Positions 36,433-44,676 of a DNA stretch of 64,000 bases are shown here, piece by piece (the stretch's first letter is position 1; each line of letters begins with the position of its first letter). The position numbers were made by a program, and so were the translations under genes. Source of the stretch: CADCWK01 sp035944555 (lineage in GTDB: Bacteria; Chloroflexota; Chloroflexia; Thermomicrobiales; UBA6265). Under the pieces are notes generated by a model that was given only the letters and a program-made list of their open reading frames with translations, did not search any database and had not been told where the DNA came from. Location: the NCBI GenBank assembly GCA_035944555.1, contig DASZAY010000012.1, positions 80,886 through 144,885 on the forward strand, in the 5' to 3' direction.

Positions 36433-37668
36433 ATCAACGAAGACGCTTCGGCTGTTCCGCACGACTGGCGTCGAACACTGTGGGCGCTCTGGGTCGCGCA
36501 GACGCTGGCCCTGGTTGCGTTCTCGATGCGGTCGCCCTTCATCCCGTTCTTCCTCGGCGACCTCGGGGCCGACGCAACCGCGCAGGCACACTGGGCCAGT
36601 GCGATCGCGGCCGGCGGGGCACTGACGTCCATGATCGCGGCACCGCTCTGGGGCGTGCTGGCCGACCGGGTTGGGCGGCGGCCGATGGTTGTCCGGGCCA
36701 TGATCTTTGGCGCGGTCACGGTCGGTCTGATGAGCGTCGCGACGGCGCCGTGGCAGTTGTTCGGCCTTCGCCTGGTCGAGGGAGCAACGACCGGGACCGT
36801 CGCCGCCTGTGCCGCGCTCATCGCCGCGACGGTCCCGGCGGAGCGGCTTGGTTTCGCCCTGGGCCTGATGCATACGTCGGTGTTCTCCGGCAATGCCATC
36901 GGGCCACTGCTCGGTGGCTTCCTCGCCGACTGGCTGGGGTATCGGGCGACCTACGCCACCTGTGGCGTCCTGATCGGCATCGGCGCCGTGATCGTCATCC
37001 TGCTGGTACGCGAGCGGTTCATCCGTCCGAGGCCTGAATCGCGGCGTCCCGGGGCGACGGGAGGGTGGAACCGCCGGCGTTGGCTCGCGCTGCTTGGCCC
37101 GGTCGTGGTGGTGATGCTCGGGGTGATGTTCGTGCTGCGGGCGGCGTCGCAGGCAATGCAGCCGATCTTCCCGCTCTTTATCGGCACGTTACCCCAGACG
37201 GCGCTGAGCGATGCCCAGGCAACCGGGATCGTCTTCGGCGCACAGGGCGTGGCCGCCGCCATCACCTCCGTCTGGCTGGGAGCACTTGGCGACCGGATCG
37301 GTCATCGCCGCGTGCTGCTGCTCGCCGCCGCCGGAAGCGGGCTCGCATCGCTGCCCATGGCGCTGGCGACCGACGTCTGGCAGTTGGTCGTCCTGCAGGC
37401 ACTCTTCGGACTGTTCGCCGGTGGACTGATCCCGTCGACCAACGCCCTGGTCAGCCGCGCAACTTCACCGGCTCACCGTGGCGCCATCTTCGGCCTGATG
37501 ACCGGTGCCGGGGGGCTCGGATCGCTGGTCGGCCCACTGGCTGCCGCCGGAGTCGCGACATCGGCCGGGTATGGCGCCGCCTTCGTCATGGTCGCGCTGG
37601 CTCTGCTCGTGACAGCCGCCGCGCTGGTCGTCGCCTTTCGCAGGGTGCCCGGTCTCGTCGCTCGATGA
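36433..37668 (+). CDS. MFS transporter, start codon uncertain (no ATG/GTG/TTG before TM1)
   Basis: The frame encodes a 12-helix major facilitator with the MFS loop motif (GVLADRVGRRPMVVRAM between helices 2 and 3) and a second half beginning near LLGPVVVVMLGVMFVLRA. The sequence before ATG 36526 clearly belongs to the protein (HDWRRTLWALWVAQTLALVAFSMRSPF is helix 1). Yet the open frame back to a TGA at 36355 has no ATG, GTG or TTG. An ATC at 36433 follows AGGGG at good spacing and is my preferred start (411 residues); CTG 36406 is an alternative, and a sequencing error in an ATG is possible. Resembles drug/metabolite exporters of the MdtG/TetA kind. Confidence 0.8.
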   Translation: MNEDASAVPHDWRRTLWALWVAQTLALVAFSMRSPFIPFFLGDLGADATAQAHWASAIAAGGALTSMIAAPLWGVLADRVGRRPMVVRAMIFGAVTVGLMSVATAPWQLFGLRLVEGATTGTVAACAALIAATVPAERLGFALGLMHTSVFSGNAIGPLLGGFLADWLGYRATYATCGVLIGIGAVIVILLVRERFIRPRPESRRPGATGGWNRRRWLALLGPVVVVMLGVMFVLRAASQAMQPIFPLFIGTLPQTALSDAQATGIVFGAQGVAAAITSVWLGALGDRIGHRRVLLLAAAGSGLASLPMALATDVWQLVVLQALFGLFAGGLIPSTNALVSRATSPAHRGAIFGLMTGAGGLGSLVGPLAAAGVATSAGYGAAFVMVALALLVTAAALVVAFRRVPGLVAR

Positions 37669-37790
37669 GGTCGTGACGTTTCGGCTCTGTCGGTTTCCCG
37701 GCGCAGCGTAGTCCGGGCTTTACGCAACTGGGATGATGTGATTATGGTCAACGTCCTCCACCGGGGATTTCCCACCTAGGAGTGAAGGCC

Positions 37791-38434
37791 ATGCGACCCG
37801 TAACCACTCCTGGCAGGACGCACAGCCGGTTTATCTCTGGTCTCGGTGCCCTCGCGCTCGCGGGCGGACTCGTTCGTGGCCGCATCCGCCGTCCCGCGGG
37901 GCCGCGGTCAATGCCTGCGCCGATCCCGTGCTGCCCCCGACGATCGTCGGGTCCGGGCAGACGCAGGGCATGTCCGGAGATGACGTGATCTGGGGCTCCG
38001 ATGGGGCCGACGTGATCGATAGCGGTCCGGGTAACGATGTCATCTGCGGCTTCGGCGGGGATGACGTGCTCCTCGGCGGATCCGGCGAGGACATCATCAA
38101 GGGCGGACCCGGTTCCGATACAGCCGACGGCGGGGCGGGTGTGGACAGTGTCAGTGGAGGAGACGGATTTCTCGGTGCCGATCCGGCTGACCGCGACGTC
38201 GTCAGTGGCGGCTCCGGTGACGACTTCGTCAGTGCCGGAGACTTTGCTGTCATCGGTGGCGGTAGCGGAGCGGACTTCCTGAGCAGCGGGTCGGTCGACG
38301 CAACCTGTCGGGACAGTTCGGGATTCGATACCTGCCAGGTCAATAATGCGCTGGACCCGACCAGCGGCGTTCACCCGACGGGGACGGGCACGCTCTCGTC
38401 CTGCGAAGCGATCGGATCGAGCCCGGTCGGCTGA
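37791..38434 (+). pseudogene. RTX-type calcium-binding repeat protein, signal peptide out of frame
   Basis: An ATG at 37791 with GGAG 9 bases upstream opens a frame that reads like a Sec signal peptide (SRFISGLGALALAGG). The continuation FVAASAVP is in the next frame, and the mature protein (AAVNACADPVLPPTIVGSG and RTX repeats) is in the third. Two single-base insertions, near 37872 and 37900, would explain this. From a GTG at 37928 the last frame encodes 168 residues with glycine-rich calcium-binding nonapeptides (GSDGADVIDSGPGNDVICG, GGDDVLLGGSGEDIIKGG, GGSGDDFVSAG). Either a recently broken secreted protein or a sequencing artefact. A leaderless protein from 37928 is less likely. Confidence 0.65.
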
Positions 38435-38702
38435 CAACCGTCATGCCATGCAGAACGGAAGCGGACCGTGGGGCCCGGGGAACCGGTGAGCCGCGGTCCG
38501 TCTGCGTTGCGCCCACCGGGCAACCGGCGGTGATGCATTCCCGTAACGGACCACGAAGTTGAGGAACGGCACAAATCTGGCGTAGGTCGCACTGGTCGCG
38601 CGACGGTGGTTTCGCCTGGAAACGATCGCGCCGGCGTGGTCTATCCCGTTTGGGTCGGATGGGCCGGGTGCCCCGGGAGGGGCTCTGCATCTGGAGGATC
38701 AC

Positions 38703-39080
38703 ATGCGCTTCCTTCCCACACAGGTCCACGGGATCGTCGATTACCTCGCCGGTATCGTCTTCATCGCGTTGCCATGGCTCTTCGACTGGAACGACTCCGC
38801 GAAGACGATCCTGACGATCCTCGGGATCGGCGTCATCGCGTACAGCCTGCTGACCCGGTATGAACTCGGAGTCATGAAGGTCATCCCGATGTCGACGCAC
38901 CTCATGCTCGACCTTGTCGCTGGCGTCTTCCTGATCATTTCGCCGTTCATCTTCGACGTCGAGCCCGACGCTGCCCGGTGGACGATGGTCGTCCTTGGCG
39001 TCCTCGAGATCGGTGCTTCCCTGATGACGCGGACCGACCCGTACGAATCGGACCGGACCGCGAGCGCCGGACGAGCCTGA
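38703..39080 (+). CDS. SPW-repeat membrane protein
   Basis: 125 residues with GGAGG just before ATG 38703. Four hydrophobic helices arranged as two repeats, each helix pair carrying the SPW-like signature: GIVDYLAGIVFIALPWLFDW in the first and MLDLVAGVFLIISPFIFDV in the second. The SPW family (PF03779) are small membrane proteins of unknown function. Followed by a strong terminator, so it is a single-gene unit. Confidence 0.8.
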   Translation: MRFLPTQVHGIVDYLAGIVFIALPWLFDWNDSAKTILTILGIGVIAYSLLTRYELGVMKVIPMSTHLMLDLVAGVFLIISPFIFDVEPDAARWTMVVLGVLEIGASLMTRTDPYESDRTASAGRA

Positions 39081-39100
39081 TCGCCCTGACATTCGGAGAA

Positions 39101-39147
39101 CGAAGAGAAGCCGGACCGGGGCGATGCTCCGGTCCGGCTTCTCTTCG
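39101..39147 (+). terminator. Perfect 19-bp stem-loop after the SPW-repeat gene
   Basis: 39101-39119 pairs perfectly with 39129-39147 around a 9-base loop, 20 bases after the stop. The 3' arm ends in a pyrimidine-rich TTCTCTTCG. Confidence 0.8.
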
Positions 39148-39380
39148 CCGGCGTTTTCGCGAATAGTTCTGTTACCCGGACGCCAGCGGAACCACCGGGC
39201 CATTGCGGCCCTGGCGATCAGGATCACTCAGCGATCGCAACCAGGTGAACCATCTCCCGTGGTCAGGCAAAGTTGCGAGGACCGCTGCCGCTCCGCGGCT
39301 TTTCGGTCACAATGGACCCATCGGATTGAGCACCTGCGCGTCGCGTCGCCCCCGGGCGGAAAGACGAACGAGGAAACTGC
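39148..39380 (+). other. Upstream region of the GH4 gene
   Basis: No gene seen. It contains a short GCCGC/GCGGC hairpin followed by TTTT near 39288-39305 and an AT-containing stretch before the start at 39381. These may be the promoter and leader of the glycosidase gene, but no convincing -35/-10 pair can be named. Confidence 0.3.
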
Positions 39381-40706
39381 ATGAAGGTTACGTTCATCGG
39401 GGCAGGTAGTACCGTCTTCGCCCTGAATCTGCTCGGCGACATTCTCTCGTACGAGGAGCTCCGCGATTGCGAGATCGCGCTCCACGACATCAACGAGGAG
39501 CGTCTCTCGACCTCCGCGACGGTCGTCCGGCAGGCCGTCGACAAGCTCGGCGCACCGACCAGGGTCACCGAGACGACCGACCGCCGCGCGGCCTTGGACG
39601 GCGCGAACTACGTCCTGACGATGATCCAGGTCGGTGGCTACCGCCCCGCGACGGTGACAGACTTCGAGGTCCCCAAGAAGTACGGCCTCCGGCAGACCAT
39701 CGCCGACACGCTCGGCATCGGCGGCATCATGCGGGGCCTGCGCACGGTGCCGGTGCTGGTCGATATCGCCCGCGACATGGAGGAGCTCTGCCCCGAGGCT
39801 CCGCTGCTCCAGTACGTCAACCCCATGGCGATCAACTGCTGGGCGCTCAACGAGCTGACCGACATCAAGACGATCGGGCTCTGCCATAGCGTCCAGGGGA
39901 CGGCAGGCGAGCTGGCCCGGGACCTGGACATCCCGCTGGCAGAGATCGACTACGTCGCCGCCGGCATCAACCACATGGCGTTCTACCTGAAGTTCCAGCA
40001 CAAGGGTGAGGATCTCTACCCGCGCCTCCGCCAGATCGAGGCTGAAGGGACGATGCCGGCGGGCAACCGAGTCCGGTACGAGATGCTCAAGCGCACCGGC
40101 TACTTCGTCACGGAGTCCAGCGAGCACTTCAGCGAGTACGTGCCCTGGTTCATCAAGCGTGACCGGCCGGACCTGATCGAGCAGTTCAACATCCCGCTCG
40201 ACGAGTACCCACGCCGCTGCGAGCGCCAGATCGCCCGCTGGGAGGACCAGAAGTCCCGGCTGGAGTCCGGCGGGTTCGAGCTCAACACCGAGCGGAGCAA
40301 CGAGTACGCCGCCGGGATCATCCACAGCATGGAGACGGGCCAGCCACGGGTCGTCTACGGCAACGTCCCCAACCACGGCCTGATCGACAACCTGCCGGTC
40401 GGTGCGACCGTCGAGGTGCCCTGCCTCGTCGACCGCAACGGCGTCCAGCCAACCGCCGTCGGCACGCTGCCGACCCACCTCGCGGCGCTGATGCAGACCA
40501 ATGTCAACGTCCAGGCGCTCACGGTCGAGGCGGTCATCACGGGCAACCGGGACAGCGTCTACCACGCCGCCATGCTCGACCCGCACACCGCCGCCGAGCT
40601 GGACCTTGACCAGATCTGGCACCTGGTCGATGACCTGATCGACGCCCACGGCACGGAGTTCCTGCCGGACTTCGCCAGCCGGACGGCGGCCATGGCCGCG
40701 GACTAG
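39381..40706 (+). CDS. Family 4 glycoside hydrolase, alpha-galactosidase type
   Basis: 441 residues, normal length. GH4 enzymes use NAD+ and a divalent metal to cleave glycosides by an oxidation-elimination route. The N-terminal Rossmann motif is FIGAGSTVFALNLLGDIL, the NAD ribose Asp lies in LHDINEERL, and the substrate/metal region is QYVNPMAINCWAL. The metal-binding Cys168-His169 is in LCHSVQGT, and the metal-site GINHMAF includes His198. This pattern matches MelA/AglA-like alpha-galactosidases/glucosidases; the exact sugar is not certain. Stands alone on the plus strand with its own terminator. Cytoplasmic, so a transported oligosaccharide is the expected substrate. Confidence 0.9.
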   Translation: MKVTFIGAGSTVFALNLLGDILSYEELRDCEIALHDINEERLSTSATVVRQAVDKLGAPTRVTETTDRRAALDGANYVLTMIQVGGYRPATVTDFEVPKKYGLRQTIADTLGIGGIMRGLRTVPVLVDIARDMEELCPEAPLLQYVNPMAINCWALNELTDIKTIGLCHSVQGTAGELARDLDIPLAEIDYVAAGINHMAFYLKFQHKGEDLYPRLRQIEAEGTMPAGNRVRYEMLKRTGYFVTESSEHFSEYVPWFIKRDRPDLIEQFNIPLDEYPRRCERQIARWEDQKSRLESGGFELNTERSNEYAAGIIHSMETGQPRVVYGNVPNHGLIDNLPVGATVEVPCLVDRNGVQPTAVGTLPTHLAALMQTNVNVQALTVEAVITGNRDSVYHAAMLDPHTAAELDLDQIWHLVDDLIDAHGTEFLPDFASRTAAMAAD

Positions 40707-40716
40707 TCCCTGCCGA

Positions 40717-40746
40717 CCGGCTCACGGTACCCGAGCCGTGAGCCGG
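40717..40746 (+). terminator. Stem-loop terminator after the GH4 gene
   Basis: A perfect 11-bp stem (CCGGCTCACGG with its complement) and 8-base loop begin 10 bases after the stop. AAAC follows on the 3' side; no T-run. Confidence 0.65.
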
Positions 40747-40794
40747 CCCAAACAGTGCCAACCACCGGAGATCGCCATGGTCGCCGAACGATAG

Positions 40795-41358
40795 ATGGCA
40801 ACACTGGAAGACCTTGACCTGACCCCGGACGATGGCCAGACCTACGAGATCATCGACGGAGTGATCGTCGTGTCACCAGCGCCCACCTGGAAGCACCAGG
40901 CAACGGTCCGCCGCCTCGACTGGATCTTCACGGATTGGGTTCGCGCGACCGACGCCGGGGAATTGCAGGCCGCTCCGTTCGACATCGTCCTGCGGGAAGG
41001 CCAGGTCCTGCAGCCGGACCTCCTGTACATCGCGAGCGACAATCCGGGTGAGATTGTGCGAGGCAGGTTCCACGGGGTGCCCGATGTCTGCGTGGAAGTG
41101 GTTGCTCCGACAAGCCGGACCCGCGATGGCGACATCAAGTCGGCTCGCTATGCCTCCGCGGGTGTACCCGAATTCTGGCTGGCGGATCCGGATACCAGAA
41201 GCATGGCGGTCTACCAGCTGGTCCATGGCTTCTATCAGGAGCGCGCCCCGGACGTCGATGGCTCTCTGGCGTCGTCGGTGATGGCCGGCGTTCGCGTGGA
41301 TCCGGAGGCGCTGTTCGACGCCGTTGAGCGGTCACAGCGACGATTTACCCGCGACTGA
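40795..41358 (+). CDS. Uma2 family (DUF820) PD-(D/E)XK nuclease-like protein
   Basis: 187 residues. Typical Uma2 features: N-terminal YEIIDGVIVVSPAP, the active-site-like acidic residues in LQPDLLYIA and GVPDVCVEVVAPTSRTRD, and the Lys in DIKSARYASAGVPEFWLADPD. This forms the PD-(D/E)XK core Asp ... Glu-x-Val with the following Lys. The family is abundant in Cyanobacteria and Chloroflexota and its role is unknown; it is often proposed to be a mobile or domesticated nuclease. A monocistronic gene 88 bases after GH4, with no recognisable element ends. Confidence 0.85.
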   Translation: MATLEDLDLTPDDGQTYEIIDGVIVVSPAPTWKHQATVRRLDWIFTDWVRATDAGELQAAPFDIVLREGQVLQPDLLYIASDNPGEIVRGRFHGVPDVCVEVVAPTSRTRDGDIKSARYASAGVPEFWLADPDTRSMAVYQLVHGFYQERAPDVDGSLASSVMAGVRVDPEALFDAVERSQRRFTRD

Positions 41359-41447
41359 TACGTCCCTTCTCACCGACCCGTCATGACGACGACATGCCAG
41401 GTAGCTGGACAACGATCAGCGAGGAAGCGGCCACGTTGGCTCCGCGC

Positions 41448-44165
41448 TTACCGGGATCGGTGCGGGACTGAGCGGCGGGAGCGAACTACCCACCAGGCGC
41501 CGGTCAGCAGCGCCGCGACCAGCACGGCGTGGGCGACGACCGAGACGGCGAACCCGAGCCGGAGACTCAGCGGCTCATACCGTAGTTCGACTTCATGGGT
41601 CCCAGCCGGGAGCGCGATTCCCCGCAGGCCAACGTTGGTGGGGTAGAGCGGGACCTCCTCGCCGTCGAGGAACGCCGACCACCCCTCGTCATACACCTCA
41701 CTCATTACGAGAAACCCATCGTGGGACGACTCGGCCGTGTAGGTGATCCGCTCGGGGGCATACGACACCAGGGTCGCCGAGCCGGTCGCGTCGTCTGGCG
41801 CGCCGGCGATCGGCGGGACATCGCCCTCGACGACCGCGACCCGATCGGGCCGGAAGCCGATCTGGCTGATCCGGTTGAGCGCCGTCTGCCGGTCGGCGAC
41901 GATTACGTCATGCGTCACCCAGGCCGGACCGAGATTGCCGGGATTGTCGTAGATCGCCACCCACTCGTCCTCATACAGCAGCTCACGGTTCTGTTCCATT
42001 GCCGCGACGTCGCGCCGCTCTGGCGGGAGCGACCGGTCGATCAGGACGTGCCCGACGTTGAGCATATCCAGCACCGTTTCATTGCGGAGGGGCGGGTACG
42101 GGTCGGCGAAGTGGTAGTCCTGCGCCGCCCCGTTGAGCGCCAGGACCATGTCGGCGTAGCGGCTGAGCTGGATCGGGTTGTATCCCTGCATCTCGTAGAG
42201 GCCGAGGTAGACCGAGCGACCGTTGGCCTGCGCCGCCTGCGTGTGCGGGTCGTAGCGGCGCTGGACGGCGTACCCGCGCGCACCGGGATTGTCCTCGTCG
42301 ACGGTGCCCGTCCCGATGTAGCTGATGTAGCGGCTGTGCTCGCCTGATTCCTGGGCGTCCATCAGGAACTGACCCGATCCCCCCGGGCCGTCGGTCCGGG
42401 TGTAGATAGCAGCCGCCTCAGCCACCGGTTCGTCCGGGGTCCACTGACCTTGCCATCCTCGGATCAGGCGTGATTCGCCTGTGGTTGAGTCGATCACCTC
42501 CAGGCCCATCGGCTGGAGAAACGTCACGAGGATGATCGCGGCGGGGATTGCCCGGTACATCCGGGTTGCGGCCGGCAGCCGCCGCGTCCAACGTGGATCG
42601 ACCATCAGCCAGACCAGCAGCGTCACGATGGTGGCGGCGACGATCGGCGTCGGCGTGATTTCGATGCCACGTGTGGGGAACCAGGCGTACGCGATCAGCA
42701 GGAGGATCAGCGGCAGAAAGACGACTGGTGCCCGGCCAGGGCGGCCGCGCTGGGACCAGAGCCGGTCGACGGTCGCGCCGGCAAGGATCGCGGGTCCGAT
42801 CATCAGCACCGAGAGGATGATGGGGACGTTGTGGATGTGTAGGTCGTACCACATCGGGAACAGCCGGAAGACGGCATGAAGGGGCGTGTCGGGCAGGGTG
42901 AGGGTCAGGACGACCACCGTCATCCCGGCGAAGAAGGGGACGGCGAACCTGGTCCGTGCCAGGAACGGCGCCATGAGCATCAGGACGATCGCACCGGCGG
43001 CGATGGTCACGTCGCGGCTGCCGAACGAGTCGACGACTAGACGCCGGAGCAACCCGGCGAGGTCGTAGGGTCCGACGTCGTAGCCCACGACCCCGTCGTA
43101 GCCGCCCGATCCGATCGTCGACGCGAGGTAGGTCTCCAGGCGAGGCCAGAGCGCCGCCAGATTGAGGAGCACCCCACCGACCATGATCGTCCCACCGGTC
43201 ACGACCATCGTGACAAGCCTGTCGCTCGCCTTCGGACGCCCCGTCGGAGGAGCGATCAGCGTGCGATAGACCACCCACGCCGAGATCATCAGGCAGGCGT
43301 CATACGCCCCCTGTCCCGGGAACGCGGCAAGCACCTGGCTGACCGCAAAGGCACCCAGCGCCAGCCCGAAGACGCGGACCTGCCATGACGCGGCACGCAG
43401 GGCGACTTCAACGCCCAGCAGCGCGGTCGGGATGAATAGCGCGACGAGGGCGCGGGGTGCGCAGCAGTGTGTCTCATGGAAGGACAGTGGACCGAACGCG
43501 AACACGACGCCGGCCATGATGCTGCCCAGCCGGTTCATGTCCAGTCGGCGGGCCAGTGCGTAGGTGCTAAGGGCGGCGAAGACAAAGTCGAATCCGATCT
43601 TCACCTTGAAGGCGACGATCGGATCAGGGATAAGCCCGAACGTGAGCATCGTCGGGAAGTACATCCAGCCCGACTGGGGATCGCCAGCGATGGGAGCGCC
43701 CGAGAACTGATGCGGATTCCAGCCGGGCAGGTCGAAGTCTCGCAGACGGTCGCCGAGCAGGGTATTCCATGGGACCCACTGGGCCAGGATGTCGTGCCGT
43801 CCGATCCAGGCGTCGTAGACGGACCGGTTCCAGGCAACGAGCAGCGCCAACGCGACGAGGACACCGACGGCGACGAGCTCCCTGAGGACACTCGACCGCG
43901 AGAACCACCCCGGCCCCTCGGTCACGTTGGTGGAACGATTCAGCGCAGGGCTCGGTGTCGCGCGCTCCACGTCGGATCGTGTTGTGGTGACAGGTTCGGA
44001 CGTCACGACGGCGCGCTCCCACGAGACGGCAAGAGCCGACGGTACACGGGTATCGCCGGCCGTCGTGGGCGGAGATGGGCCGTAGTCTACGTGACGGTCG
44101 CCTCGCAGGACAGTCGTCGAATCACCGGTGATCCTGAGATGTGGCGTCACCAGATCCGTGCTCAT
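41448..44165 (-). CDS. YfhO-like large integral membrane protein
   Basis: 905 residues. After a hydrophilic N-terminal 90 residues there are about a dozen helices, and the catalytic-type first loop of GT-C-like YfhO proteins (DILAQWVPWNTLLGDRLRDFDLPGWNPHQFSGAP). A large C-terminal extracytoplasmic domain follows (PLSRYADMVLALNG ... LVSYAPERITYTAE), then a final helix before the basic C-terminus. In Firmicutes YfhO glycosylates lipoteichoic acid. This protein has the same architecture and probably uses a polyprenyl-phosphate sugar, such as that made by GT2 enzymes. Its first codons overlap the end of the frameshifted deoxyribosyltransferase gene; the exact start is uncertain because the N-terminus is disordered. 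Confidence 0.8.
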   Translation of the reverse strand: MSTDLVTPHLRITGDSTTVLRGDRHVDYGPSPPTTAGDTRVPSALAVSWERAVVTSEPVTTTRSDVERATPSPALNRSTNVTEGPGWFSRSSVLRELVAVGVLVALALLVAWNRSVYDAWIGRHDILAQWVPWNTLLGDRLRDFDLPGWNPHQFSGAPIAGDPQSGWMYFPTMLTFGLIPDPIVAFKVKIGFDFVFAALSTYALARRLDMNRLGSIMAGVVFAFGPLSFHETHCCAPRALVALFIPTALLGVEVALRAASWQVRVFGLALGAFAVSQVLAAFPGQGAYDACLMISAWVVYRTLIAPPTGRPKASDRLVTMVVTGGTIMVGGVLLNLAALWPRLETYLASTIGSGGYDGVVGYDVGPYDLAGLLRRLVVDSFGSRDVTIAAGAIVLMLMAPFLARTRFAVPFFAGMTVVVLTLTLPDTPLHAVFRLFPMWYDLHIHNVPIILSVLMIGPAILAGATVDRLWSQRGRPGRAPVVFLPLILLLIAYAWFPTRGIEITPTPIVAATIVTLLVWLMVDPRWTRRLPAATRMYRAIPAAIILVTFLQPMGLEVIDSTTGESRLIRGWQGQWTPDEPVAEAAAIYTRTDGPGGSGQFLMDAQESGEHSRYISYIGTGTVDEDNPGARGYAVQRRYDPHTQAAQANGRSVYLGLYEMQGYNPIQLSRYADMVLALNGAAQDYHFADPYPPLRNETVLDMLNVGHVLIDRSLPPERRDVAAMEQNRELLYEDEWVAIYDNPGNLGPAWVTHDVIVADRQTALNRISQIGFRPDRVAVVEGDVPPIAGAPDDATGSATLVSYAPERITYTAESSHDGFLVMSEVYDEGWSAFLDGEEVPLYPTNVGLRGIALPAGTHEVELRYEPLSLRLGFAVSVVAHAVLVAALLTGAWWVVRSRRSVPHRSR

Positions 44166-44650
44166 CGGCGTGATCGGGTTCGGCGGCGGGCTGGAACGGG
44201 AAGGTCGTTCGTAACCAGGCGATCAGCGACGCCTCGTCGCCGAAAATCTCGTCGAGCGCCTCGCTCAGCATCGGGTTGAGCGGGTCGTTCGGGAGCCACG
44301 ATCGGCTGTCGGTCCGTAGCGCGACGATCGTCGGTCGGCCGGCCGCCCTCACGCATGCGGCCCAGTGCCCACGCGAGCCCCAGTTCGAACGCGACCCCCT
44401 CATCCGGGACGCGACCGTCCAGCACGGCAAGCACGAGGTCGGCCGCGAGGATCTCCGATGTGTCGAGTTCGAAGACCCGGCGACGCTGCTCGGCGGCGGC
44501 GGGGTCGCCGGGATCGACTGCGGCCATCTCCAGGCCGTCGCGCTGGGGCAGGAAGACCCGGTGATTGAGCTCCTCCAGCTGCCAGGTCAGTCGGGCGTTG
44601 AAGCGTTGCTCGGCCACGTTGAACAGTGGCGCCGCGAAGTAGATCCGCAT
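44122..44650 (-). pseudogene. Nucleoside 2-deoxyribosyltransferase family, split by a frameshift
   Basis: The first 103 codons from ATG 44650 encode a clear PF05014 domain: MRIYFAAPLFNVAEQRFN, ELDTSEILAADLVLAVLDG and the nucleophile region DEGVAFELGLAWALGR. After about base 44343 that frame turns into an unrelated Arg-rich sequence. The family's C-terminal half continues in the +1 frame (GRPTIVALRTDSRSW, DPLNPMLSEALDEIFGD, LIAWLRTTFPFQP) and stops at 44122. One extra base within a GC run (plus strand around GGTCGGCCGGCCGCC) explains it. Restored, the protein would be about 175 residues, normal for the family. A sequencing indel, a recent mutation or programmed shifting are the options. The end overlaps the YfhO start. 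Confidence 0.8.
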
Positions 44651-44676
44651 CCCGTTTCTCCGTCGTTGCCAGCCGG

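Noticed and set aside
40795..41358. Uma2 gene as part of an insertion sequence
   Set aside because: No terminal inverted repeats, target-site duplications or transposase are visible around it.
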